Shown: positions 26,907 through 36,213, counted from the stretch's first letter. The stretch is DNA of 64,000 bases from Propionibacteriaceae bacterium (GCA_031262485.1 JAISHO010000019.1:27569-91568); one strand, 5' to 3'. Notes: generated from the letters alone by a model not told the origin. A program made the numbers and translations.

Positions 26907-28070
26907 GTGCTCTCCGACCGCTTCGCCCATCCCGCGCCGCCGAACGCGTGGAGCACGACCCGAGCAGAGCTGGTGGAGCGTGGCGTCGCCCTCACCGACC
27001 TGACCGACTCGAACCCGACCCGACACGGGCTGTTCGACCCCGCCCTCCTCGAGATCCTGGCCCGCGCCACCCGCGACGCCGTCCGCTACGATCCCGATCC
27101 ACGCGGACCGCTGCCCGCCCGGGAAACGTTGTCCGCCCGCTACGGCGGCAGTCCGGACGAATACTGGCTGACCACCTCAACCTCCCAGGCCTACGCCTGG
27201 CTCTTCACCCTCCTGGCCGACCCGGGCGACGAGGTGGCGATCCCCGCGCCGGGCTACCCGCTCATCGAGCCGTTGGCGGGGTTGACCGGGCTCGGCGTCG
27301 CGCGTTACCGGCTCCACTACCTCCATCCTTATGGGTGGTCGATCGACCGGGACGACGTCGCGGCGGCCGCCGCCCGGGCCCGAATGCGGGCGATCATCGT
27401 CGTCCACCCCGGCAACCCGACCGGCTCGTACGTATCTGCTGACGACCACGCCGCCCTCATCGACACTTGCGCGCGGGGTGGGATCCCGCTCGTCTCCGAC
27501 GAGGTCTTCCGCCCCTTCACCGTCGACCTTCCCTCCGGATCCCCGCCGAGCCTGGCCGGGGCGCCAGGAATCGTCACCATCACCCTCGACGGATTATCGA
27601 AGACGTTGTGCGCGCCCGGGCTCAAGCTGGCGTGGATCCACCTGACTGGTCCGCATTCGGCCACCGCCCCGCTGGCCGCCGCCCTCGACGAGATCGCCGA
27701 CGCCTTCCTGCCCGTCGCCGCCCCCACGGCGGCCGCGCTGCCCGCCCTCCTCGAGGCCGCCGACGGGATCATCGCCCGGACGCGCGAGCGTCTCATCGCC
27801 AACCGGAGCGCCCTCGAGACGATCTTCCCCTCCCCGTTGCGAATCCGACGCTGCGACGGCGGATGGACGGCCCTGCTCGACCTGCCGGCGACGACACCGG
27901 ATCCGACGATCACACTCCTAGAAGAACACCACCTGTCGATCCACCCCGGGTGGTTCTACGATTTGCCCACCACCAACACACTCGCTCTCTCCCTTCTCCC
28001 CGAAGAGGACACCTTCCGCGAATCGTGCGAGCGGCTACGGACGGCTCTCACCCCGATCATCCATCTGTGA
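26907..28070 (+). CDS. PLP-dependent aminotransferase, class I/II
   Basis: A 387-residue fold-type I aminotransferase. The PLP-binding lysine is K232 in LDGLSKTLCAPGLKLAW. Also visible are HPGNPTGSYV, SDEVFRPF with the cofactor Asp, and an N-terminal DSNPTRHG substrate motif. The family moves amino groups between amino acids and 2-oxo acids; the exact substrate cannot be read from sequence. The start is GTG 26907, set by the -10 box spacing. A GNAT gene follows after one base, so the two are probably coupled. Confidence 0.88.
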   Translation: MLSDRFAHPAPPNAWSTTRAELVERGVALTDLTDSNPTRHGLFDPALLEILARATRDAVRYDPDPRGPLPARETLSARYGGSPDEYWLTTSTSQAYAWLFTLLADPGDEVAIPAPGYPLIEPLAGLTGLGVARYRLHYLHPYGWSIDRDDVAAAAARARMRAIIVVHPGNPTGSYVSADDHAALIDTCARGGIPLVSDEVFRPFTVDLPSGSPPSLAGAPGIVTITLDGLSKTLCAPGLKLAWIHLTGPHSATAPLAAALDEIADAFLPVAAPTAAALPALLEAADGIIARTRERLIANRSALETIFPSPLRIRRCDGGWTALLDLPATTPDPTITLLEEHHLSIHPGWFYDLPTTNTLALSLLPEEDTFRESCERLRTALTPIIHL

Positions 28071-28071
28071 C

Positions 28072-28413
28072 ATGATGCCTTCCATGGGGACCACAACAAT
28101 ACATAATGCAAAAGGATCGCAGTTTTTAGCGATGCAAGACGGCCACGTCGCCGGCTATCTCGAATACCATCGCCGCGGGAACGTCGCCTCTTTCCTTCAC
28201 ACCATCGTCGACCCCGCCTCGGAAGGCCAGGGGATCGGATCGACCATCGTGAAATACGCCCTCGACGAGGCCCGACGCCTCGGCTGGCTGGTGCTGCCCT
28301 ACTGCCCCTTCGTCTCGGCCTACATCGCCAAACACCCCGAGTACCTCGATCTCGTGCCCGCCGACCGCCGCGCCGAGTTCCCCCTCGGGCAACTGACTCA
28401 CACCACCGCCTGA
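28072..28413 (+). CDS. Small GNAT acetyltransferase-like protein (YjdJ type)
   Basis: This protein of up to 113 residues belongs to the short GCN5-related group (YjdJ-like): GYLEYHRRGNVASFLHTIVDPASEGQGIGSTIVKYALDEAR contains the acetyl-CoA loop (EGQGIGS). CPFVSAYIAKHPEY is the usual end of the family. Three in-frame ATG codons (28072, 28075, 28084) could be used; coupling to the aminotransferase stop favours the first pair. In E. coli the yjdJ gene lies beside yjdI, and here the next gene is a YjdI-like Fe-S protein, so the pairing is conserved. Confidence 0.82.
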   Translation: MMPSMGTTTIHNAKGSQFLAMQDGHVAGYLEYHRRGNVASFLHTIVDPASEGQGIGSTIVKYALDEARRLGWLVLPYCPFVSAYIAKHPEYLDLVPADRRAEFPLGQLTHTTA

Positions 28414-28433
28414 CCCGACAAGGACCACCACCG

Positions 28434-28853
28434 ATGACACGACGGACCTACCACGGAACCGACATCAACGTCACCTTCGACCTCGACCGCTGCCTCCACG
28501 CCGCCGAGTGCGTGCGCGGACTGCCCGAGGTGTTCGACACCCACCGCAAGCCCTGGGTCCTGCCCGACGCCGCTCCCGCCGAGACCGTCGCCGAGATCGT
28601 CCGGAGGTGCCCCACGGGCGCCCTCGAGTATGGTCCTGGCACCGAACTCGAGGGCGCCGCAGCGGAACGCGCCGACCAGCCGACGACCATCGTCAGCAAG
28701 GCCGGGGAGCCGATGTGGGTGCGCGGCGAGATCGCTCTGACGAGCGACAAGGGTGTCGAGCACGTCACCCGGGCGTCGCTGTGCCGCTGCGGGCAGACCG
28801 CCAACGCCCCGTTCTGCGACCTGGCTGGCGACTGCTCCGCTTGGCGTTCGTGA
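28434..28853 (+). CDS. YjdI-like Fe-S domain fused to a degenerate CDGSH domain
   Basis: A 139-residue protein with two iron-sulfur modules. Residues 8-65 fit the divergent 4Fe-4S mono-cluster family (C20, C26, C59 in DLDRCLHAAECVRG and RRCPTGAL). Residues 110-132 fit the CDGSH family, which binds a 2Fe-2S cluster through three Cys and one His. C117, C119 and C128 are present, but the expected His of CDGSH is replaced: the sequence reads FCDLAGDC, with G132 at that place and another Cys at 134. The cluster may therefore be lost or ligated differently. It follows the GNAT gene by 20 bases. Confidence 0.85.
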   Translation: MTRRTYHGTDINVTFDLDRCLHAAECVRGLPEVFDTHRKPWVLPDAAPAETVAEIVRRCPTGALEYGPGTELEGAAAERADQPTTIVSKAGEPMWVRGEIALTSDKGVEHVTRASLCRCGQTANAPFCDLAGDCSAWRS

Positions 28854-28962
28854 GCAGTGATCTCTTCCTTCAGCGGTGATCACGCTCCGACGGCAATCGC
28901 GTAAACCCGCGAGGAAGACGTCGGACGTCTCCCTCAATTCTCCTTGGCGGTGGAGACGACGC

Positions 28963-30213
28963 ATGCGCCGCCGCGACACCGAGGAGGCTGAGCGCGCCTC
29001 GACGCCGCTCGAACTGCTCGTCGACCTCGTCTTCGTCGTCGCCGTCTCCCAGTCGGTCGAACAATTGGCCCACAATCTTGAGGCCGGGGACGTCGCCGAG
29101 GGGATCGTCACCTTCGGGATGGTCTTCTTCGCCATCTGGTGGGCGTGGATGAACTTCTCCTGGTTCGCCTCGAGCTACGACGTCGACGACGGGCCCTACC
29201 GGCTCACCGTCCTCCTCCAGATGACCGGGGTCCTCGCCTTGGCCGCCGGAGTGGCCTCGGCCGAGAGCGACCACCGGCTCACCGTCATCACCGTGGGGTA
29301 TTGCGTCATGCGGGCCGCCGGGGTGATCCAATGGTTGCGGGCCGCCCGCAACGACCCGTCCGGGCGTGCCACCGCCCTGCGCTACGCCCGGGGAATCGCC
29401 TTCGTCCAGATCTTGTGGGTCGGGCGTTTGGCCTTGCCAGCGACGTGGGAGCTGGGCAGTTTCATCGCTTGCGCGGCGATCGAGTTGCTCGTGCCCTGGT
29501 GGGCCGAGCGAGCCGAACAGACCGCCTGGCACCCCCACCACATCGCCGAACGCTACAGCCTGTTCACCATCATCCTGCTCGGCGAATCGGTCGCCGACTG
29601 CGTCACCGCGCTCCACGAAGGCGCCGGGGAAAACGGCTTATCCGGCCCCCTCGTCTCCGTCGCGATCTGCGGGCTCGTCGTCGTCTTCGCCCTCTGGTGG
29701 ATCTACTTCCTCGATCCGATGCATGTGGGATTGCGCAAACGCCGTCACATCGCTTTCTCGTGGGGCTACGGGCACGTCGGCGTCTTCATCGCGCTGGCCC
29801 TCGTCGGCTCCGGACTCGAAGTCGTCATCGCCGACGCCGCGCGGCCCGGCGGTGGACCGGCGGCCGACTCGGAGGAGATCGTCGAACCGCTCGTCCATCT
29901 CTCCCCCCTCGCCGCCACCGCCACCATGGCGTTGCCGATCGCCCTCTACCTCGTCTCGATGATCCTCGTCTTCCGCCTCTCCCAAGGCCGCTGGAACCAC
30001 CTGCGCACCCTCGCCGCCGGGGCGGCCGTCATCGTCGTCCTCCCCGCCACAACCCTCTTGGGGTGCTCCGTCGTCGTGACAGCCGCGCTCATCACCCTCG
30101 CCCTCGTCGTCGTCACCGCCACGCTCATCCGCAGCCGTCATCTCCAAGCCGATCATCACCCCGATCTGGACGGCGAAAAACCGGCAGAACTCGTCGGCAT
30201 CGCTGGAAACTGA
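28963..30213 (+). CDS. LtrA-like multi-pass membrane protein
   Basis: This protein belongs to the low-temperature-requirement A family: STPLELLVDLVFVVAVSQSVEQLA near the N-terminus, FFAIWWAWMNFSWFASSYDVDD, and HHIAERYSLFTIILLGESV in the middle, with about ten hydrophobic segments. The biochemical role of LtrA proteins is not established. The frame is open to GTG 28876, but ATG 28963 has a GGTGGAGA ribosome site and gives the usual family N-terminus MRRRD; the upstream 29 codons are Arg-rich without a ribosome site. I therefore prefer 28963. Confidence 0.82.
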   Translation: MRRRDTEEAERASTPLELLVDLVFVVAVSQSVEQLAHNLEAGDVAEGIVTFGMVFFAIWWAWMNFSWFASSYDVDDGPYRLTVLLQMTGVLALAAGVASAESDHRLTVITVGYCVMRAAGVIQWLRAARNDPSGRATALRYARGIAFVQILWVGRLALPATWELGSFIACAAIELLVPWWAERAEQTAWHPHHIAERYSLFTIILLGESVADCVTALHEGAGENGLSGPLVSVAICGLVVVFALWWIYFLDPMHVGLRKRRHIAFSWGYGHVGVFIALALVGSGLEVVIADAARPGGGPAADSEEIVEPLVHLSPLAATATMALPIALYLVSMILVFRLSQGRWNHLRTLAAGAAVIVVLPATTLLGCSVVVTAALITLALVVVTATLIRSRHLQADHHPDLDGEKPAELVGIAGN

Positions 30214-30257
30214 GAGAGTGGACGACAGGAACAACGGACCGTTGATAGAGGAGCGGC

Positions 30258-30746
30258 ATGACGGAGACGAGCCCCACGCAGGAGATGTGGTACGAAGACA
30301 TCGAGGTCGGCGACCGGTTCGAGACCGAGCCGGGCCACGCCATCGAACTGACCGAAGAGAACATCATCGCTTTCGCACGGGAATACGACCCCCAACCCGG
30401 GCATGTCGATCCCGACCTGGCCGAGACGAGCTTCTTCCACGGCCTAGCCGCCTCTGGGTGGCACACCGCCGCGGTGACGATGCGATTGTTGGCCGGAGTC
30501 GGCTTCCCGATCGGCAACGGCATCGTCGGCGCCGGAGTCGAGTTGGCCTGGCCGACGCCGGCCCGCCCCGGCGACCGTCTCCACCTCACCCTCGAGGTGA
30601 CATCGAAGCGTCTATCCCGCAGCAAACCGGATCGCGGCATCGTCGTCGTCGACTATGACACGATCAACCAGGACGGCGAGGTCCGCCAGCGCACCCATAC
30701 GACGCTCATTGTTTTCCGTCGCCCGGATTCCGCTTCCGTGGGTTGA
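30258..30746 (+). CDS. MaoC-like hydratase/dehydratase
   Basis: A 162-residue single hot-dog domain of the MaoC family. The active-site stretch is FAREYDPQPGHVDPDLA followed by FHGLAASGWHTAAVTMRLL, with the Asp and His typical of (R)-enoyl-CoA hydratases. It probably acts on a 3-hydroxyacyl or enoyl thioester; the substrate is unknown. ATG 30258 has the strong ribosome site GAGGAGCGGC. It stands between LtrA and an ABC exporter with no evident link to either. Confidence 0.87.
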   Translation: MTETSPTQEMWYEDIEVGDRFETEPGHAIELTEENIIAFAREYDPQPGHVDPDLAETSFFHGLAASGWHTAAVTMRLLAGVGFPIGNGIVGAGVELAWPTPARPGDRLHLTLEVTSKRLSRSKPDRGIVVVDYDTINQDGEVRQRTHTTLIVFRRPDSASVG

Positions 30747-30755
30747 ACTGCTTCG

Positions 30756-30761
30756 TAACAT
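30756..30761 (+). promoter_or_regulatory. -10 hexamer TAACAT of the ABC exporter genes
   Basis: TAACAT is followed by six bases and GTG 30768. There is no ribosome site, so the transcript is probably leaderless and the GTG start is supported. Confidence 0.5.
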
Positions 30762-30767
30762 TGCGTC

Positions 30768-31745
30768 GTGCTGAACATTGACCATGTGTCTCGCCGTTTC
30801 GGGGCGGTTCAAGCCCTCGACGACGTCACCTTCAGCATGGCGGACCACGGGATGACCGGGTTCATCGGCGGCAACGGAGCCGGCAAGACGACGACGATGC
30901 GCATCATCATGGGCATCATCACGGCGGACTCCGGTGGTGTGCGCTGGAGGCACGCCCCGATCACCCCGGCCGACGTGCGACGGATCGGCTACATGCCGGC
31001 CGAGCGCGGCCTCTACCCCACGATGCCGATCGGCAAACAACTCGCATATTTCGCGCGCATCCGAGGGTTGAGCCGGCAGGACGCCGCCACATCGACCGAA
31101 CGTCTCCTGACCGAACTCTCCCTCGAGCATCGGAGCAAGGACCCCGTCCAAAACCTCTCCCTCGGAAACCAGCAACGTATCCAGATCGCTGCCGCTCTCA
31201 TCGGCGACCCGGCCTGCCTCATCCTCGACGAACCCTTCTCCGGCCTCGACCCGATCGCCGCGGAGACCGTCGGGGAGATCTTGCGTTCGCACAGTGAACG
31301 GGGCGTGCCCGTCCTCTTCTCGAGCCACCAACTCGACCTCGTCGAACGGTACTGCGACCATCTCGTCATCATCGCCGACGGCAAAATCAAGGCCACCGGA
31401 TCGCGCGAAGGCCTCCTGGCGACCCACGCCGGATTCTCCTACGAGATCGGCGCCGACGACCTCACCTGGCTGCGCGCCGAACGCGGCGTCATCGACGTCG
31501 TCCCGCATGGGAGAAAAGTTCGCTTCACGATCGACGCCCTCAACCAGGACACCGCCGAAGTCATCGCCCAAGAGGTGCTCCAGCGCGCCCTCGGGCATGG
31601 TCCGGTCAACTCCTTCCAACGCTGGACGCCATCGTTGGCCGAAGTCTTCCGCGACACCATCGTCGACCGGCCCGGGGAACCCGGATTCGATCGTCGCATC
31701 CGTCGGCTGTGGCGCCGGCCCGGCCTGTTCCAGGACAAACCATGA
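30768..31745 (+). CDS. ABC-2 exporter ATP-binding protein (NatA-like)
   Basis: A 325-residue ATPase with Walker A GGNGAGKTT, a signature variant LSLGNQQR typical of NatA-type exporters, Walker B LILDEPFSGLDP and a switch His in SSHQLDLVE. The C-terminal 90 residues are the extension common in this group. It powers the permease encoded next, with which it shares an ATGA overlap. Substrates of NatAB-type systems include Na+, but many homologues are uncharacterised, so I give no substrate. Confidence 0.9.
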   Translation: MLNIDHVSRRFGAVQALDDVTFSMADHGMTGFIGGNGAGKTTTMRIIMGIITADSGGVRWRHAPITPADVRRIGYMPAERGLYPTMPIGKQLAYFARIRGLSRQDAATSTERLLTELSLEHRSKDPVQNLSLGNQQRIQIAAALIGDPACLILDEPFSGLDPIAAETVGEILRSHSERGVPVLFSSHQLDLVERYCDHLVIIADGKIKATGSREGLLATHAGFSYEIGADDLTWLRAERGVIDVVPHGRKVRFTIDALNQDTAEVIAQEVLQRALGHGPVNSFQRWTPSLAEVFRDTIVDRPGEPGFDRRIRRLWRRPGLFQDKP

Positions 31746-32983
31746 CATCACGGGGGAGAACCGAGGCCGCGCCGGAGAAAGACGCGGCGTCCGATCGCGC
31801 GGAGACGAGCCGACCCGCTCGACTGAGAACGGGCCCGGGCGACGACAACGCGACCGGCGCAGCCTCAGGCGGGCGGAAGCGATGGAAAGACGGGATCGTC
31901 CAGACCTGGCTCGTCGCCGGACGCGACATCGACCAACAACTGCACTCGCGCTCCTTCCTCATCACCACCCTGCTCCTCCTTCTGGCGACGGTGGCGGGAG
32001 TCGTCATCGCCGCCGTCCTCACCCGTCCAGCGACCGGCTCCGACACGACGACCGTCGTCGCTGTGGCCGCAGAATTACCTAGCGGGACGGGATTAGCGGA
32101 TGATTTCACGCTCATCGAAGCGGCGAGCGCGAACGAGGCTGTCGCCGACGTGCGCGACGGAGAGGCCGACGCCGCCGTCATCCCCGACGCGGCTGGCGGC
32201 GGGCTCACCATCGTCGCCCGCACCACCGCTCCGAGCGGGCTCGTCAACGCCCTGACGACGACGCCGACCGTCGAGTTGCTCGAACCCGACACCACCGGCA
32301 CGCCGATGACGGCCGCCTTCACCGCGCTCGGCTTCGGAGCCGTCTTCATGATCGTCATCCAAGTCTGCGGCGCCGGGGTGGCGCAGAACACCGTCATCGA
32401 GAAACAGACCCGCATCGTCGAGATCCTGCTGGCCGCCATGCCGGCCCGCGTCCTCATCGCCGGCAAGATCCTCGGCAGCGCCGTCGTCGCCCTCCTCCAA
32501 GCCCTCCTGCTCGCCCTCGTCCTCCTCGGTGGCATGGCGATCGCGGGGATGACGGCGTCGCTGGCGGCGTGGGCTCCAGCGATCCTCTGGTTCGTCGTCC
32601 TTCTCATCACCGGTTTCGTGCTCATCACGAGCCTGTACGCCGCTTTGGCCGCCCTCGTCTCGCGGGTCGAGGAGGTCTCCAGCGCCACCACCCCGGTGAC
32701 GATGCTCGTCATGGTGGCCTACCTCGCGCCCTACATCGTCATCCTGCTCGGCGACGAGGGCGCCACCACGCTGCTCGGGTATCTGCCGGTGTTCTCGACG
32801 ATCGTCATGCCGACCCTCATCAGCTCAGGGACCGCCACCTCCGGTGAAGCGGCCCTCGCCTGGCTCATCTGCCTCGTCGCGACGGTCGGCGGCATCCTCG
32901 TCGCCGCGCGGGTCTATCGCTACTCCTTGCTCCGGACGGGCAAGAAAGTCTCCTTCTTCCGAGCTCTCTCCGGCTCGGAGTGA
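31742..32983 (+). CDS. ABC-2 exporter permease (NatB-like)
   Basis: A 413-residue membrane protein. An N-terminal hydrophilic, charged tail of about 60 residues is followed by one helix (SFLITTLLLLLATVAGVVIAA), a large extracytoplasmic region, then about five helices in the second half (from GFGAVFMIVIQVCG). GVAQNTVIEKQTRIVEILLAA is the conserved ABC-2/NatB motif. The ATG at 31742 overlaps the ATPase stop. The gene ends six bases from the convergent SIP gene. Codons 1-60 differ in composition from the rest, as with several tails in this genome. Confidence 0.88.
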   Translation: MTSRGRTEAAPEKDAASDRAETSRPARLRTGPGDDNATGAASGGRKRWKDGIVQTWLVAGRDIDQQLHSRSFLITTLLLLLATVAGVVIAAVLTRPATGSDTTTVVAVAAELPSGTGLADDFTLIEAASANEAVADVRDGEADAAVIPDAAGGGLTIVARTTAPSGLVNALTTTPTVELLEPDTTGTPMTAAFTALGFGAVFMIVIQVCGAGVAQNTVIEKQTRIVEILLAAMPARVLIAGKILGSAVVALLQALLLALVLLGGMAIAGMTASLAAWAPAILWFVVLLITGFVLITSLYAALAALVSRVEEVSSATTPVTMLVMVAYLAPYIVILLGDEGATTLLGYLPVFSTIVMPTLISSGTATSGEAALAWLICLVATVGGILVAARVYRYSLLRTGKKVSFFRALSGSE

Positions 32984-32989
32984 GGGCGA

Positions 32990-33727
32990 TCACCCCTTGC
33001 CAGCGATCCAATAGGTCTGGATGTGCTGCTGCTGGCGCGGAACCGGCCAGGCGCTACGGACGTGATCGCGCACGAGTTTGGCCAGGTGACGTTCGCCGCC
33101 CGCCCAGCAGAAGCTGTCGGACGGGTCGAGGGCGCCGGTCGTCGCCGCCAACACCTCCTCGGACAAGGCCGGATGCCAGGTGACCGAGGCCGCCCGGTCG
33201 GGTAAGGGAATGAGGTCGTGGTCGGCGTGGTCGTCTTCGATGAGGACGGTCGTCGAGACGCTGTCGGGAAGGGTCTCCAAAAGCGCGTCGATAGCGGGCA
33301 AGGCCGTCGTGTCGGCGACCAGGAGAGCCTGGGAGACCTCGGGGATGACAAGGTGATACGGCGCCTCGCTCACGGGCACGGAGACCCCCGGGGTTGCTGT
33401 GGCGGCCCAGTGGCAGCCGGGGCCGGCCGGCTCGTGGAGGATGAAGTCGAAGCAGAACCGGTCGCGCGCCGGATCGGCCCGGTGGATCGTGTAACTGCGC
33501 TGCACCGTAGCGGAGCCGTCGAGGGTGGGCACGCTGAGCAGCACATGGATGCCGGGGGCGACGTCGAGGTGGTCGAGCAAGCCGTTGGCGGCGACCTCGA
33601 TCCGGCGATACCACGGGGTGATGTCGGTCACCTCGGTCACCTCGACGAGGTGGTCTTTGATCCTCGCCCGGGTGGTGGCGGCGGCGCGGGCGCTTTCGGT
33701 CGTGCTCACGGCGTTCGTGTCATCCAT
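32990..33727 (-). CDS. Siderophore-interacting protein (FAD/NAD(P)H ferric reductase family)
   Basis: A 245-residue SIP-family flavoprotein. The FAD-binding barrel shows QRSYTIHRAD, and the NAD(P)H-binding part shows LLVADTTALPAIDALLE and FCWAGGERHLAKLVRDH, the family end motif. Such proteins reduce ferric siderophores in the cytoplasm to release iron. No siderophore uptake genes are next to it in the window. It is read towards the exporter genes and ends six bases from them. Confidence 0.9.
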   Translation of the reverse strand: MDDTNAVSTTESARAAATTRARIKDHLVEVTEVTDITPWYRRIEVAANGLLDHLDVAPGIHVLLSVPTLDGSATVQRSYTIHRADPARDRFCFDFILHEPAGPGCHWAATATPGVSVPVSEAPYHLVIPEVSQALLVADTTALPAIDALLETLPDSVSTTVLIEDDHADHDLIPLPDRAASVTWHPALSEEVLAATTGALDPSDSFCWAGGERHLAKLVRDHVRSAWPVPRQQQHIQTYWIAGKG

Positions 33728-33867
33728 GGGGTCATTCTCGCATCGACTCCCTGGATCGGGGGCGGTGGCGTCACCGTGGGATGCGGGATCGCGGGACGCG
33801 CCGGGCGTCCTTGTGGCCTGTGGACAGTTTGTTCGATGGGGACGGCGCGAATGTCCGACCTCCTCGT

Positions 33868-33873
33868 TAGCGT
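33868..33873 (+). promoter_or_regulatory. -10 hexamer TAGCGT of radA
   Basis: TAGCGT plus seven bases precede ATG 33881. The position supports this ATG over the much longer open frame reaching to 33218. Confidence 0.45.
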
Positions 33874-33880
33874 GACGATC

Positions 33881-35290
33881 ATGGCGAAGAACACGAATGC
33901 GAAGCGAGGGCAGAGCTGGCGCTGCTCGGAATGCGGCTGGGAATCGGCCCGCTGGGTCGGGCGTTGCGGCGAATGCCAGGCCTGGGGAACGGTCGAGGAG
34001 GCAGGCGGCCCTCCGGGCGGCGCGGGGCGTGTCGCGGCGGTCGTCCCCTTATCCCCAGCCATCCCCTTGTCCTCCGTCGATCCGGCGACGGCCCGGCGTC
34101 GGCCGAGCGGCATCGGGGAGTTCGATCGGGTGCTCGGCGGCGGCCTCGTGCCGGGGGCGGTCGTCCTCGTGGCCGGCGAGCCCGGCATCGGCAAATCGAC
34201 CCTCCTCCTCGAGGTGGCGGCCCGGGCCGGCGGCCCTGAGGGAGAGCGTCCGGCCCTCTACGTCTCCGGCGAGGAGTCGGCCGGGCAGGTGCGGTCGCGG
34301 GCCGAGCGCATCGGCCTCGGCTCGGCCTTCCTCCATCTCGCCTCCGAGACGGACGTCGCCACCGTCGCCGGGCATGTCGAGGCGCTCGATCCCTCCCTCG
34401 TCGTCGTCGATTCGGTGCAGACGATGCGCTTGGCCGGGGTCGAGGGAGCCGCCGGCGGGGTGGCCCAGGTCCGCGAGGCGACCGCCGCCCTCATCGCCGT
34501 GGCGAAAGCCCGCGGCCTGCCCCTCATCCTCGTCGGGCATGTCACCAAGGACGGTTCGGTGGCAGGTCCGCGCACCCTGGAGCACCTCGTCGACGTCGTC
34601 GTCACCTTCGAGGGCGATCCTCACTCCGGTTTCCGTCTCCTGCGAGCGACGAAGAACCGCTTCGGCGCCACCGACGAGGTCGGTTGTTTCGAGATGACGG
34701 AGTCGGGGATGGCCGAGGTGCCCGATCCCTCCGGGCTGTTCACTCACGAGTTCGCCGAGCCGATCCCGGGCACGGCCCGCACCGTCGCCCTCGAAGGGCG
34801 GCGGCCTCTGCTCAGCGAAGTCCAGGCCCTCATCGCCCCCGCGCCGGGGCAGACGGCGCCGAGGCGGGTCTGCCACGGCGTCGACCCGGGGCGCTTCGCC
34901 ATGATCCTCGCCGTCTTACAGTGCCGGGCCGGCATCCGGCTCCATCTCATGGACGCCTACGCCGCCACCGTCGGCGGAGCCCGGGTGCACGAGCCGGCGG
35001 CCGACCTCGCCCTGGCCCTGGCCGTCGCCTCGGCCGTGCTCGATCGTCCCTTGCCATCCGGACTCGTCGCCCTCGGCGAGATCGGGTTGGCCGGGGAGAT
35101 CCGGCGAGTCAACGGCGTAGAACGGCGCGTGGCTGAGGCGGCCCGTCTCGGAGCCACGACGGCGATCGTGCCGGCCGGGTTCGACGAGCGGTCCGCCGGC
35201 AAGGGGATCACGATCGTCGAGGCGCACACCGTCGCCCAAGCCCTCGACCACCTGCGTCTGGGCAGGCGTCATCTGGCGGCGGTCGGATGA
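33881..35290 (+). CDS. radA: DNA repair protein RadA
   Basis: A 469-residue RadA (Sms) protein, a RecA-like branch-migration factor in recombination. An N-terminal zinc finger has C15, C18, C29 and C32, followed by Walker A GEPGIGKST, the RadA signature KNRFGATDEVG and a C-terminal Lon-like domain (GGARVHEPAADLALALAVASA). The open frame starts far upstream, but the zinc finger begins right after ATG 33881, and the upstream sequence is the complement of the SIP gene, so 33881 is the start. Confidence 0.95.
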   Translation: MAKNTNAKRGQSWRCSECGWESARWVGRCGECQAWGTVEEAGGPPGGAGRVAAVVPLSPAIPLSSVDPATARRRPSGIGEFDRVLGGGLVPGAVVLVAGEPGIGKSTLLLEVAARAGGPEGERPALYVSGEESAGQVRSRAERIGLGSAFLHLASETDVATVAGHVEALDPSLVVVDSVQTMRLAGVEGAAGGVAQVREATAALIAVAKARGLPLILVGHVTKDGSVAGPRTLEHLVDVVVTFEGDPHSGFRLLRATKNRFGATDEVGCFEMTESGMAEVPDPSGLFTHEFAEPIPGTARTVALEGRRPLLSEVQALIAPAPGQTAPRRVCHGVDPGRFAMILAVLQCRAGIRLHLMDAYAATVGGARVHEPAADLALALAVASAVLDRPLPSGLVALGEIGLAGEIRRVNGVERRVAEAARLGATTAIVPAGFDERSAGKGITIVEAHTVAQALDHLRLGRRHLAAVG

Positions 35291-35383
35291 GGGGTGAGGG
35301 CGATGATCGAGCACACGGCGTCGGAGCGCCCAGCCCTCAGGCGCGGGGCGCGCGGACCGGCCCTCGTCTCTGGTGAGAACGAG

Positions 35384-36019
35384 TCAGATGCGGACGACGC
35401 CCTTCGACGTCTCGAAGGTGACGGCGGTGATGCCGGGATACCCGCTCGGGGAGTCGAAACTGACCCGCACGCCGTCGAAGACATCGCCGACGTCGAGGCC
35501 GAGCCACTCCTCGACCCGGCCGCGGTTGCCGGCGATCTCGAGCTCCGTCAGGCCGATCTCCGCCGGGAGAGCCGAGGGGCGCACCGAGGCGTCGGAGACC
35601 CACTGGATGAAGAAGGGAAGTTGCGGATCGGCGATGAGGCCCTTGACGCCGATCTGGCGCCACTCGAGCGCCCGGCCGTCGGGGAACTGGCGCAGCCCAG
35701 AGACGGCTTGGCGATCGAGGCGCTTCTCATAGCTGGCCAGATCGTCGACCGAGAGAACCCAGCCGAGCCAGCCACCCCCCATCTCGCTGCGGGCCCGCAC
35801 GGCCTGGCCGAAGGGAACCTTGGCGGCCACCGGATGGTCGAGCACCTCGACCACCTCGATATAACGCTCGTCACTGACGGGAATGAGACGCACCCGGGTG
35901 CCGAAGCCGGGGTGGACCCCGCCATCCCACGAACGAACCCCGAGAAGCTGCTCGAAACGCTCCGTCTCGGCCGCCAACCCCTGAGGACCAACCGCGTAGA
36001 TGACGTGATCAACATGCAT
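35384..36019 (-). CDS. VOC/glyoxalase-like domain protein
   Basis: A 211-residue protein of the glyoxalase-like group. MHVDHVIYAVG at the start and GVHPGFGTRVRLIPVSDERYIEVVEV are the first beta-alpha-beta module with a possible metal site (His, Glu). The second half is a degenerate repeat. The start is chosen at 36019 because family members begin MxVDHV; the frame is open to 36100 without better sequence. The substrate is unknown. Confidence 0.8.
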   Translation of the reverse strand: MHVDHVIYAVGPQGLAAETERFEQLLGVRSWDGGVHPGFGTRVRLIPVSDERYIEVVEVLDHPVAAKVPFGQAVRARSEMGGGWLGWVLSVDDLASYEKRLDRQAVSGLRQFPDGRALEWRQIGVKGLIADPQLPFFIQWVSDASVRPSALPAEIGLTELEIAGNRGRVEEWLGLDVGDVFDGVRVSFDSPSGYPGITAVTFETSKGVVRI

Positions 36020-36170
36020 GATCCCATCATGCCCGCCCGCCGCGACCTCGGCGAAATCCGGCCGCCACAGTGGACTCTCGCTTTCCCTCAAGAAAAACAA
36101 CTTTGCTATAGTTTCGAATCTGTGGGCGAACGCTCATACGGCCTTCACCGTCGGGGTCGGACCGGCCCCC

Positions 36171-36176
36171 TACAAT
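36171..36176 (+). promoter_or_regulatory. -10 hexamer TACAAT upstream of proline dehydrogenase
   Basis: TACAAT lies about 38 bases before ATG 36214, with TTCACC upstream as a poor -35. It would overlap the alternative ATG at 36175, which argues for the later start. A second candidate, TATAGT, lies at 36107-36112. Confidence 0.35.
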
Positions 36177-36213
36177 GGAGCCACTTCGTCGACTTACCGA
36201 ATCGAGACGGCCC

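Noticed and set aside
32968..32980. CTCCG-GCT-CGGAG hairpin at the end of the NatB-like gene as a bidirectional terminator
   Set aside because: It is only a 5-bp stem, lies inside the coding end and has no T-run.
33218..33880. Upstream extension of the radA frame
   Set aside because: It is antisense to the SIP gene. RadA's zinc finger begins just after ATG 33881.
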